Below the pieces are notes generated by a model that was given only the letters and a program-made list of their open reading frames with translations, searched no databases and was not told where the DNA came from. Shown one piece after another: positions 1-6,300 of a stretch of DNA of 12,527 nt. The number at the start of each line of letters is the position of its first letter. The first letter of the stretch is position 1. This DNA is from Gemmatimonadota bacterium (lineage in GTDB: Bacteria; Gemmatimonadota; Gemmatimonadetes; Longimicrobiales; Gaopeijiaceae), in contig SKZC01000358.1 in the NCBI GenBank assembly GCA_007127575.1, positions 1-12,527 of the forward strand, read 5' to 3'. The translations under genes and the position numbers were made by a program.

Positions 1-893
1 AAAAACCGCTTTGGCTTGTGCAGGGCGTTGGCGTCCACACCCCCGGAAAGGATCTTCCCCGAGTGGGGGATCGTCACGTTGTAGGCCCGAGCGAACCGGG
101 TAATGGAGTCCAGCAACACCACTACGTCCTTCCCCGTTTCCACGAGCCGCTTCGCCTTGTCCAGGACCATCTCCGCCACCTGGGTGTGCCGGTCCGCCGG
201 CTCGTCGAACGTGGAGGAGATCACCTCCCCGTCCACGTTCTCTTCCATGTCCGTCACCTCCTCCGGGCGCTCGTCGATGAGGAGGACGATGAGGTAGACC
301 TCGGGGTGGTTCTCGGTGATGGAGTTGGCGATCTTCTGAAGGAGCATTGTCTTCCCGGCCTTGGGCGGGGAGACGATGAGACCTCGCTGTCCCATTCCGA
401 TGGGAGCGATGAGGTCCATGACCCGCATCGAGAGATCGCCGTTCTGGGTCTCCAGGCGGAGTCGGGCCTCGGGGTAGCGGGGTCGGAGGTTGTCAAAGGC
501 GATCCGGTGCTTTGCCTTTTCCGGGTCGTCCAGGTTCACCTTCTCCACCTTGAGAAGGGCCAGGTACCGTTCTCCGTCTTTTGGTGGCCGGACCTGTCCC
601 AGGATGGTATCCCCGGTCCGGAGGTCGAATCGCTTGATCTGGGAGGGACTGACGTAGATATCGTCCGGACCGTACAGGTAATTCCAGTCCGGGGAGCGGA
701 GGAATCCGTAGCCTTCGGGGAGGATCTCCAGCACGCCCTCTCCTCGGAGGACCACTTCCCCGTCCAGTAGGTTCTGCTCGATCTTGAAGATGAGATCTTG
801 CTTGCGGAGGCCCGAGTAGTTCGAAATGTTGAGCTCCTCCGCCATCTTGTGGAGCTCCTGGACGTTCTTCTTCTTTAGTTCTGCGATGTCCAC
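1..893 (-). CDS. rho: Transcription termination factor Rho, 3' end cut by window edge
   Basis: Rho is the hexameric RNA helicase that ends transcription at Rho-dependent sites. The visible 297 residues match the family throughout. They hold an N-terminal helical domain, an RNA-binding cold-shock-like domain with the RNP1-type GYGFLRS (61-67), Walker A PPKAGKT (176-182, lysine 181), the catalytic-glutamate segment DERPEEV (208-213), a Walker B strand ending VVVLLDS (257-263), and the Q-loop region SGGVDANAL (283-291). Numbering runs nearly in register with E. coli Rho (419 residues), so about 120 C-terminal residues lie outside the window. The start is a GTG at 893-891 opening with VDIAELKKKNVQELHK, with GGAG eight bases upstream. 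An in-frame stop lies further upstream, and no better start lies between. There is no long acidic or basic insertion in the N-terminal domain of the kind seen in some GC-rich bacteria. The gene is divergent from the protease gene. Identification is very secure. Confidence 0.97.
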   Translation of the reverse strand, partial: MDIAELKKKNVQELHKMAEELNISNYSGLRKQDLIFKIEQNLLDGEVVLRGEGVLEILPEGYGFLRSPDWNYLYGPDDIYVSPSQIKRFDLRTGDTILGQVRPPKDGERYLALLKVEKVNLDDPEKAKHRIAFDNLRPRYPEARLRLETQNGDLSMRVMDLIAPIGMGQRGLIVSPPKAGKTMLLQKIANSITENHPEVYLIVLLIDERPEEVTDMEENVDGEVISSTFDEPADRHTQVAEMVLDKAKRLVETGKDVVVLLDSITRFARAYNVTIPHSGKILSGGVDANALHKPKRF

Positions 894-960
894 GAACGTC
901 TCCGTGTGGAGGCCTGCGGGGGGGAAGGAAGTGTATGCGAACCGAAGCGGGTCAGGCTCG

Positions 961-985
961 TCGTTATTCTATGATCAAGACACCA
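961..985. promoter_or_regulatory. AT-rich core of the rho / protease divergent intergenic region
   Basis: The 190-base gap between the rho start and the protease start is GC-rich except for this short AT-rich island. On the plus strand it contains TATTCT (965-970) and TATGAT (970-975), and on the minus strand TAGAAT, all plausible -10 boxes. I could not pair any of them with a convincing -35 at 16-18 bases. That a promoter lies here for one or both genes is inference from position and composition. Confidence 0.3.
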
Positions 986-1083
986 GTGGAGCGTTGGCCG
1001 GGAAAGCGGAGGGCTCGTAGGGGTCAGGGGAGGGACACGCGACGCGTCCGCCGTCCCCGAATTGGGGAAACAGCGCCATTGTA

Positions 1084-2256
1084 ATGGGCGTTTCCGACCC
1101 GGTCAAGGCTCTCCCGGCAACGTGGCCGTCCGTCTTTTCCACCTACCGAATCCTCTCCTTCGGGGGCGGGGAGGTGGTCCACGGTTTCCTCCGTCCGGAG
1201 CTCACCGAGGACCACCCCGAGGTGCAGGAGATCCTGGACCGCTGGGAGGGGACGGCTCGGTTCCAGGAGGCGCCCTCCGGGATTCACCTCGTCCTCGAGA
1301 CCGAGCCCGAACGGCCCCGGCTGGCACGGGCGGGACTGCAGGGCGTCATCCATCTGGCCCTCTTCCTCATGACCCTCTTCACGACCCTGGTGGCCGGAGC
1401 TCTCCTCCAGGGCATGGATCCGCTGGGCACCGAACTCATCGGGTTGGGAGGAGCTTTCGTTCCGGTCCCCACGGGGGTGGACGTTCCGGAGCTTCTCCAG
1501 GGCTGGCCCTTCGCCTTGCCCCTGATGGGGATCCTCCTGGGGCACGAGTTGGGCCATTATGTGGCGGCCCGGCTCCACCGGATCCGGGCGAGCCTTCCCT
1601 ACTTCATCCCCTTCCCCCCCTATTACTCGGTGGTGGGCACCCTGGGGGCGTTCATCCGGCTCAGAAGCCCCATGGCCAATCGGTCCAGTCTGCTGGACGT
1701 GGGTGCCGCCGGCCCCATCGCCAGCTTCCTGCTCTCCATTCCGGTGCTCTGGGTGGGGCTCTCCCTATCCCAGACGGTCCCGGTGAGCGCCGCCGAGTTC
1801 ACCCCGTACGTCATCCAGTTCGCCGGGCAGCCCATTCGGATCGGGGATGGGCTCTTCGTCCGGGCGCTGGCACTCCTTCACTTCGGAGGAGAGGTGGGAG
1901 AACAGGCCATCCTCCTGCACCCCGTGGCCTTCGCCGGCTGGATCGGGCTCTTCGTCACCTTCCTGAACCTGCTTCCCTTCGGCCAGTTGGATGGTGGCCA
2001 CGTAGGGTTCGCCATCTGGGGCCGTCGTCAGAGGCTCGCCGGCCTCGTGTTCCTCATGAGCCTCATCCCCATGGGATTCATTTGGTGGGGGTGGTGGTTC
2101 TGGGGGGCAGTGGCGTTCTTCATCAATCGGGGCCGGCTCTCTCACCCCTCCGTGCTCCTGAACGAGGTGAGGCCGGGTCCGGCCCGCCGGGCGGTAGGAT
2201 GGCTCTGTGTGCTCATCCTCATCGTGACCTTTGCACCGGTGCCCGTGGCCTTATGA
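1084..2256 (+). CDS. Site-2 protease family membrane metalloprotease (M50, EGY-like)
   Basis: This is an integral membrane zinc protease that cuts substrates within the membrane. It has 390 residues. The first ~83 are a soluble domain, a first membrane segment lies at about 86-108, and the zinc motif HELGH is at 154-158. A distal motif NLLPFGQLDGGH is at 295-306, where Asp303 should be the third zinc ligand. The NLLPxGQLDGGH form is typical of the EGY/cyanobacterial branch of site-2 proteases rather than the RseP branch, and no PDZ domain is visible. Several further hydrophobic segments follow, including a tryptophan-rich one near 337-345. The ATG at 1084 is the first in-frame start, but its ribosome binding site is weak (GGGG about 15 bases upstream); a GTG at codon 31 is the next alternative. 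No anti-sigma factor or other obvious substrate is adjacent, so the target is unknown. Family call is secure, subfamily fairly so. Confidence 0.9.
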   Translation: MGVSDPVKALPATWPSVFSTYRILSFGGGEVVHGFLRPELTEDHPEVQEILDRWEGTARFQEAPSGIHLVLETEPERPRLARAGLQGVIHLALFLMTLFTTLVAGALLQGMDPLGTELIGLGGAFVPVPTGVDVPELLQGWPFALPLMGILLGHELGHYVAARLHRIRASLPYFIPFPPYYSVVGTLGAFIRLRSPMANRSSLLDVGAAGPIASFLLSIPVLWVGLSLSQTVPVSAAEFTPYVIQFAGQPIRIGDGLFVRALALLHFGGEVGEQAILLHPVAFAGWIGLFVTFLNLLPFGQLDGGHVGFAIWGRRQRLAGLVFLMSLIPMGFIWWGWWFWGAVAFFINRGRLSHPSVLLNEVRPGPARRAVGWLCVLILIVTFAPVPVAL

Positions 2257-2323
2257 CGTGTGGCTGGGGTGCAACAGTATGCTCGTTTTTGTGGCGTGGC
2301 CGCCACAGCATCCTACCCAACCT

Positions 2324-2336
2324 TGCTTGACAAGCA
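2324..2336. promoter_or_regulatory. 13-base palindrome overlapping the -35 box, operator candidate
   Basis: TGCTTG-A-CAAGCA is a perfect inverted repeat with 6-base arms around a single central base. It contains the TTGACA -35 hexamer of the candidate promoter. A dimeric regulator bound here would cover the polymerase contact site, so repression is the natural reading. No regulator gene is adjacent, and only one copy of the motif was seen in the window. Confidence 0.35.
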
Positions 2337-2355
2337 GAAACCGCCGGAGAACATT
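2327..2355 (+). promoter_or_regulatory. Candidate sigma-70-type promoter before the 123-residue hypothetical gene
   Basis: A perfect -35 hexamer TTGACA (2327-2332) is followed after 17 bases by AACATT (2350-2355), which matches only three of six -10 positions. It lies about 100 bases ahead of the GTG start of the small gene. The exact -35 in a GC-rich gap is the main support; the poor -10 suggests a weak or activator-assisted promoter, if it is one. Confidence 0.4.
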
Positions 2356-2453
2356 CGGTCCATGATGAGGGTTTCGGAGGGGGAAGTCGCTTCCTCCTTG
2401 AGTGGGAAGGGCCCTGGGGCTCGTTGAGGTCCGGGTCGGGGAGGAGGCCGGGA

Positions 2454-2825
2454 GTGGCGAGACACAACCGAGAGGGGAAGGGCACGGACCAGCGCGGCTT
2501 TTCCTACCATGTCAGTTACCAGCCCGACTGGCTGCGGCACGTGAAGGTGACGCGGGTCCTGGACTCGGGTCGCCAGTCCACCATGACCCTCTTCCGAAAT
2601 CCCCAGGAGCACCGGGAGCGGTCACCCGGACCCCGAATCCGGACTCGAATCCGATGCCCCGAGCAGGAGCTGGATCTGGAGGTCGTGGTGGCCGACGGGG
2701 ACCGAGCCGTGCATCGAGTCCAGGTAGCGTGTACCGTGCCTGGCGCGGCTGAGGGCGCCCAAGAGGAGGAGGTCGTCTTCACTTTCGAAAACGCCCTGCC
2801 GCCCAGGGACGAAGTCGCTCCCTGA
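2454..2825 (+). CDS. Hypothetical protein, 123 residues, beta-rich
   Basis: I do not recognise this protein. After a short basic, disordered-looking N-terminus (1-15), the sequence alternates polar and hydrophobic residues in several likely beta strands. Examples are FSYHVSY (16-22), HVKVTRVL (29-36), STMTLF (42-47), RIRTRIRC (61-68), LDLEVVVA (73-80), VHRVQVAC (86-93) and EEVVFTFE (105-112). It has two cysteines (68 and 93), no signal peptide and no membrane segment, so it is probably cytoplasmic. GTG 2454 is chosen because GAGGAGG lies six bases upstream; an in-frame TTG at 2424 would add ten residues but has no good ribosome binding site. Codon use resembles the neighbours. The gene sits between the protease and the Mla operon, with its own candidate promoter and a hairpin just after the stop, so it may be monocistronic. 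That it is a real gene is likely; its function is unknown. Confidence 0.7.
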   Translation: MARHNREGKGTDQRGFSYHVSYQPDWLRHVKVTRVLDSGRQSTMTLFRNPQEHRERSPGPRIRTRIRCPEQELDLEVVVADGDRAVHRVQVACTVPGAAEGAQEEEVVFTFENALPPRDEVAP

Positions 2826-2851
2826 CACCCCTACCTTCCCAAGGTGGGGTG
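2826..2851 (+). terminator. Strong hairpin directly after the hypothetical gene
   Basis: CACCCC (2826-2831) pairs with GGGGTG (2846-2851), and ACCTT (2833-2837) pairs with AAGGT (2841-2845). This makes an 11-bp stem with one bulged T and a CCC loop. It begins immediately after the TGA. No T-run follows, so it is not a textbook intrinsic terminator; it may be a 3' stabiliser or act with Rho. Confidence 0.45.
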
Positions 2852-2906
2852 GAGTCTCGCTGGAGGGGCCGGGGTCCCATGCTTTCCTTCGAACCCCGGC
2901 GCCGGC

Positions 2907-2936
2907 TTGGCGTACCCTGGCTCTCCAACGTATTCT
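2907..2936 (+). promoter_or_regulatory. Candidate promoter of the mlaEFD operon
   Basis: TTGGCG (2907-2912) and TATTCT (2931-2936) each match four of six consensus bases and are 18 bases apart. The pair lies about 120 bases before the mlaE start, in the 231-base gap after the hypothetical gene's hairpin. Nothing else was recognised in that gap. Confidence 0.35.
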
Positions 2937-3056
2937 TCACCACCTCATGCGAACCGACCCTACGTCTCTTCCGACCTCGGACCTGGAGCGGTCCTCCCAC
3001 CTCCGGAGGCCCTCCGCTCCGGCCCGACCCTGCACCTATTGCCATGGGAGTCGGCC

Positions 3057-3839
3057 ATGACTTCCCGACTCCTGGCACCACTCAACTGGGTCGGCGGCCG
3101 GGTGCTCCGAGGGGTCTCTTCCCTGGGACGGTGGGGACACCTCCTCACCGATACGATCCGGGCCCTTCGGCATGTGGACGTCTGGCTTCGGCTCGTCCTG
3201 GCCCAGATGGCCCGGATCGGCGTGGACTCGGTCCCCATCGCACTGTTCATCGCCACCTTCACCGGGATCGTGTTGGCCCTTCAGGCTTCCTACACCTTCA
3301 CCGGCGCCGTTCCCCTCTATTTCGTTGGGGTGCTGGTGGGGAAGACGATGATCCTGGAGCTCGGTCCGGTTCTTACGGGATTGGCCCTGGCCGGACGGGT
3401 CGGAGCCAATATCGCAGCGGAACTGGGGACCATGCGGGTTACCGAACAGATCGACGCCCTGGAGACGCTGGCCTACCCGCCCGTGGCGTATCTCATCGTC
3501 CCCCGAGTGCTGGCCGGCGTCGTCATGTTTCCGGTGGTGACCATCCTAGCCGTTGCGCTGGGGATCGCAGCCGGCTGGGTCACGGCGCTCCAGCTCCTGG
3601 ACATGAGCACCCCCGAGTTCGTTCGGGGGCTCATGCTATTCTTCCTGCCGTTCGACGTGTGGTTCGCCGTGATCAAGGCCGCCAGCTTCGGTCTGGTGGT
3701 CTGCATGGTGGGGTGCTTCTACGGGTTCCACACCACCGGCGGAGCCGAGGGTGTGGGTCTGTCCACCACTCGGGCGGTGGTGGTGAGCAGCATGCTGATC
3801 CTGGTCCTGGACGCCTTCTGGGCTGTGACCCTTCTTTGA
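3057..3839 (+). CDS. mlaE: MlaE-family ABC permease of an MCE lipid transporter
   Basis: This is the inner-membrane permease subunit of an MCE (Mla-type) ABC system that moves phospholipids between the inner and outer membranes. It has 260 residues, the usual length. An amphipathic N-terminal helix is followed by hydrophobic segments around 58-78, 86-112, 151-180, 190-222 and 239-259. The family hallmark ELGPVLTGLALAGRVGAN (101-118) and the following IAAELGTMRVTEQIDALE (119-136) form the conserved segment that contacts the ATPase. ATG 3057 is preferred because GGGAG lies seven bases upstream and it gives the family length; the frame stays open to 2844, but that extension is not protein-like. 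mlaF follows 31 bases later. Function is secure at family level; the exact lipid and direction of transport cannot be read from sequence. Confidence 0.93.
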   Translation: MTSRLLAPLNWVGGRVLRGVSSLGRWGHLLTDTIRALRHVDVWLRLVLAQMARIGVDSVPIALFIATFTGIVLALQASYTFTGAVPLYFVGVLVGKTMILELGPVLTGLALAGRVGANIAAELGTMRVTEQIDALETLAYPPVAYLIVPRVLAGVVMFPVVTILAVALGIAAGWVTALQLLDMSTPEFVRGLMLFFLPFDVWFAVIKAASFGLVVCMVGCFYGFHTTGGAEGVGLSTTRAVVVSSMLILVLDAFWAVTLL

Positions 3840-3870
3840 GCCCCGGAATGCCCCCTCCCGGAGCCTCCCC

Positions 3871-4641
3871 ATGAGCATCGTGATCAAGGACCTGCACAAG
3901 TCTTTCGGAGAAAAGCAGATCCTTCAAGGGTTCGCTCTGGATGTCCAGGATGGGGAGACCCTGGCCATCCTGGGCCACTCCGGATCGGGCAAGTCGGTGA
4001 CCCTAAAGCACATCGTGGGGCTTCTTGAGCCGGACCAGGGGGAGGTCTGGGTCGACGGTCAAGCGGTGACCGAGCTGAAGACGGAGGAGCTCTACGAGCT
4101 CCGCCGGCGGGTCGGATACGTCTTCCAGATGGCGGCCCTGTTCGATTCCATGTCGGTGGCCGAGAACGTCGGGCTCGGGCTGCGTCGCATTTCCGGAATG
4201 ACGGAGGACGCCATCCAGTCCCGGGTGGCTGAGTGCCTGGACCTGGTGGACCTCTCCGGGTTCCAGGATCGGCGTCCCTCAGAGCTCTCGGGGGGGCAGC
4301 GGAAGCGTGTGGGCCTGGCCCGGGCCATCGCCACCAAGCCGGGCTATGTGCTCTACGACGAGCCCACCACGGGCCTGGATCCGGTGACTAAGGCCGTCAT
4401 CGACGGGTTGATCACGAAGATGCAGAAGGAGTTGGGGGTCACCGGCGTGGTGGTCACCCATGACATGCAGAGCGCCTACCGCGTATCGGACCGTATCGCC
4501 ATGCTTTATGAAGGGAAGACCCGATTCCTGGGGACTCCGAAGGAGATTCAGGCGACCCGGGACCCGGTGGTCCGGGCGTTCATCGAGGGCCGACCCGAGC
4601 TCCTCCAAGAGGAGGCGACGGGCGCGAAGGAGGAGTCGTGA
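3871..4641 (+). CDS. mlaF: MlaF-family ABC transporter ATPase
   Basis: This is the cytoplasmic ATPase that powers the MCE lipid transporter together with MlaE and MlaD. All nucleotide-binding elements are present in 256 residues: Walker A GHSGSGKS (35-42), Q-loop glutamine 86, signature LSGGQRKRVGLARA (139-152), Walker B VLYDEP (160-165) with catalytic Glu164, D-loop GLDP (168-171) and switch His197 in VVVTHD. The RKRVGLARA continuation of the signature and the FQMAALFDSMSV stretch (85-96) are typical of MlaF/Mkl proteins. The C-terminal tail (about 240-256) is acidic and probably flexible. CGGAG lies seven bases before the ATG. The stop overlaps the mlaD GTG by four bases (GTGA), which implies translational coupling. 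Very secure. Confidence 0.95.
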   Translation: MSIVIKDLHKSFGEKQILQGFALDVQDGETLAILGHSGSGKSVTLKHIVGLLEPDQGEVWVDGQAVTELKTEELYELRRRVGYVFQMAALFDSMSVAENVGLGLRRISGMTEDAIQSRVAECLDLVDLSGFQDRRPSELSGGQRKRVGLARAIATKPGYVLYDEPTTGLDPVTKAVIDGLITKMQKELGVTGVVVTHDMQSAYRVSDRIAMLYEGKTRFLGTPKEIQATRDPVVRAFIEGRPELLQEEATGAKEES

Positions 4642-5627
4642 AGCGGAGGAACGAGACGTTGGTGGGGCTGGTCCTCCTGGCGGGACTGGCCACCGCCATC
4701 TTTGGGACCATGTGGCTTCAGGGGTGGGAGTGGGGGCGGGACGTGGTGCCGGTGGAGGCGGTCTTCCGTGATGTCGGGGCCGCAGGGGCGGGGAATGCGG
4801 TGAAGGTTCGAGGGGTTCGGATCGGCCGGATCTCCGACGTCTCCGTTCTTCCCGGCGGGGAGCTGGTGCAGATGGTCATGCGGGTGGATGCCGACGTCCC
4901 CCTCCCCGACGATGCCGCCGTCGTCCTGGCCCCTGAGTCCATGTTCGGGGACTGGCAAGCCGAGATCGTCTCCCAGGCCGACTTTCCCCACTTCAATTTC
5001 GCCGCCCCCCCTGGTTCCGACGTCCTTCCTGGCTACGCCCTCCCGGACATCTCGCGCCTCACCGCCACGGCGGACCGGATCTCCGAGAACCTGGCGGACC
5101 TCACGGACCGGATCGGGATCGCCTTCACCGAAGAGACCGCACGGAACCTGGCCCTCACCATCGAGAACATCCAGGAGGTGAGCAACCAGCTCTCCGAGCT
5201 CATCGAGCAGCAGGCGGCCACCTTCGGCGAGGTGGCGGCAGGAGTGGACGAGGCCACCGGGGAAATCGGGCGAGCCGCGGCCTCTACTCGTTCCGTGTTC
5301 GACCGCTTGGACGGGGTGCTGGCCGCCGGAGAGGTGGAAGCCCTTTTAACCGACCTCCGGCAGGTCTCGGCGGGTTTCGAGGGTCTGGCCCAGGAGGCCT
5401 CGGTCACCAGCAGGGAGCTCGGGGGGATGGCCAGCCGAGCCGACTCCACCTTCGCCCGACTGGACCACATCCTGGAGGTGGCGCAGGGAGGCGAGGGAGT
5501 CCTGGGACGCCTCCTCGGCGACCCCGCACTGGTGGATGAGGTGGAAGGAACGCTGGTGCAGCTCCAGCTCCTCCTGGAGGACGTCCGGGAGAATCCGCGT
5601 CGCTACCTGCGCCTGTCCATCTTCTGA
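4638..5627 (+). CDS. mlaD: MlaD-family MCE-domain protein, membrane-anchored
   Basis: This is the substrate-binding MCE subunit anchored in the inner membrane and facing the periplasm. It has 329 residues: a short basic N-terminus, one membrane anchor (about 8-27), then a single MCE domain (about 38-113) with the conserved VKVRGVRIGRISDVSV (56-71). About 180 residues of predicted amphipathic helix follow (about 137-315), probably a coiled-coil barrel or needle for lipid passage. The extreme C-terminus NPRRYLRLSIF (319-329) resembles the NPRRYxxxSxF tail common in MCE proteins of the Bacteroidetes/Gemmatimonadota kind. At 329 residues it is much longer than E. coli MlaD (183), because of the helical region. 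The start is GTG at 4638, with AAGGAG five bases upstream and a 4-base overlap with mlaF. No mlaB, mlaC or mlaA gene follows. Confidence 0.92.
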   Translation: MKRRNETLVGLVLLAGLATAIFGTMWLQGWEWGRDVVPVEAVFRDVGAAGAGNAVKVRGVRIGRISDVSVLPGGELVQMVMRVDADVPLPDDAAVVLAPESMFGDWQAEIVSQADFPHFNFAAPPGSDVLPGYALPDISRLTATADRISENLADLTDRIGIAFTEETARNLALTIENIQEVSNQLSELIEQQAATFGEVAAGVDEATGEIGRAAASTRSVFDRLDGVLAAGEVEALLTDLRQVSAGFEGLAQEASVTSRELGGMASRADSTFARLDHILEVAQGGEGVLGRLLGDPALVDEVEGTLVQLQLLLEDVRENPRRYLRLSIF

Positions 5628-5660
5628 TCCCGTGCCGATCCCGGTGATCCCCCCTGGTTC

Positions 5661-5685
5661 TCCTCCTCACCGAGGCGGAGGAGGA
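5661..5685 (+). promoter_or_regulatory. Hairpin that can hide the ribosome binding site of the Nudix gene
   Basis: TCCTCCTC (5661-5668) is perfectly complementary to GAGGAGGA (5678-5685), with a 9-base loop. The right arm includes nearly all of the GGAGGAGG ribosome binding site (5677-5684) for the GTG start at 5691. If formed in the mRNA, the 8-bp stem would block ribosome entry. The pairing is seen directly; regulation is inference. Confidence 0.4.
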
Positions 5686-5690
5686 CTGTC

Positions 5691-6191
5691 GTGACCCGAT
5701 CCTCTCAGCACACGTCGTCGGGTCGGCGCACGGAGTGGAGTGCAGGCGGAGTCGTGCTCCGCTACCGCGATGGTGAGGCCCACGTCCTCCTCATCCGGGA
5801 TCCGTATCGGAAGTGGGGACTCCCTAAAGGACACATCGAGGGGGGAGAGGGACCGCAGGAGGCGGCTCTTCGAGAGGTTCGGGAAGAAACGGGGCTCGAC
5901 CAGTTGATTTTGGGCCCCGAGGTGGGGAGCATCGACTGGTACTTCCAACAGCGAGGCGTCCGCATCCACAAGTATTGCCGGTTCTACCTCATGGCGGCTC
6001 CACAGGGGGAGCCCGTGCCCGAGGAAGCGGAAGGCATCACCGAATGTCGGTGGCTCCCCTTGCCCCAGGCGATAGGGAGGATCGCCTACGACAATGCCCG
6101 GGAGATCCTGACCGAGGCGAGCCGCATGATCCGGCTCCGGGAGGGTGACGAGCTTCCCTGGGTGGACGCCAACTCTCCCGGGACGGATTGA
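5691..6191 (+). CDS. Nudix hydrolase, possibly Ap4A-type
   Basis: This enzyme hydrolyses a nucleoside diphosphate linked to another group. It has 166 residues with a complete Nudix box, G47-x5-E53-x7-R61-E62-V-x-E65-E66-x-G68-L69, so it should be active. The SAGGVVL strand (17-23), the WGLPKGH approach to the box (42-48) and the later HKYCRFYLM segment resemble diadenosine tetraphosphate (Ap4A) and diphosphoinositol-phosphate hydrolases more than MutT. Substrate choice within Nudix enzymes is hard to read from sequence, so Ap4A is only a suggestion. GTG 5691 has a strong GGAGGAGG six bases upstream, which may be masked by a hairpin. The gene starts 63 bases after mlaD on the same strand and ends 109 bases before the ferredoxin reductase gene, so it could be transcribed with either. 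Confidence 0.9.
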   Translation: MTRSSQHTSSGRRTEWSAGGVVLRYRDGEAHVLLIRDPYRKWGLPKGHIEGGEGPQEAALREVREETGLDQLILGPEVGSIDWYFQQRGVRIHKYCRFYLMAAPQGEPVPEEAEGITECRWLPLPQAIGRIAYDNAREILTEASRMIRLREGDELPWVDANSPGTD

Positions 6192-6300
6192 GGTTCCGGC
6201 ATCCACAGGTTGCCCCGGCGGTTCGAGCCATTATCGTTCCCTGTCCCCTGAAGCGCTCCAGGCGGGACTCCCGTCACCGGTTTCCACCATCGAGAGGGCA

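Noticed and set aside
18..770. Long plus-strand open frame of 250 codons opposite rho
   Set aside because: It is the mirror of the rho reading frame in GC-rich DNA; its product is histidine-, glycine- and valine-rich with no family resemblance, while rho is unmistakable.
2286..2306. T-run plus GTGGCG/CGCCAC hairpin after the protease gene, possible terminator
   Set aside because: The five T's precede the hairpin on the plus strand, and on the minus strand they become A's, so neither strand has the stem-then-T order.
1062..2330. Open frame of 422 codons overlapping the protease gene in another frame
   Set aside because: Its product is a low-complexity string of Arg, Pro and Gly, the usual result of shifting a GC-rich gene; the protease frame has the zinc motifs.
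2844..3056. 71-residue N-terminal extension of MlaE
   Set aside because: The extension is not protein-like, contains the candidate promoter, and would exceed the family length; ATG 3057 has a good ribosome binding site.
2849..3874. Open frame of 341 codons overlapping mlaE
   Set aside because: Arg/Gly/Pro-rich shadow of the MlaE frame with no recognisable motif.
5691..6191. MutT (8-oxo-dGTP diphosphatase) assignment of the Nudix gene
   Set aside because: The Nudix box alone does not give the substrate, and the flanking WGLPKGH and HKYCRFYLM segments look closer to Ap4A-type enzymes.
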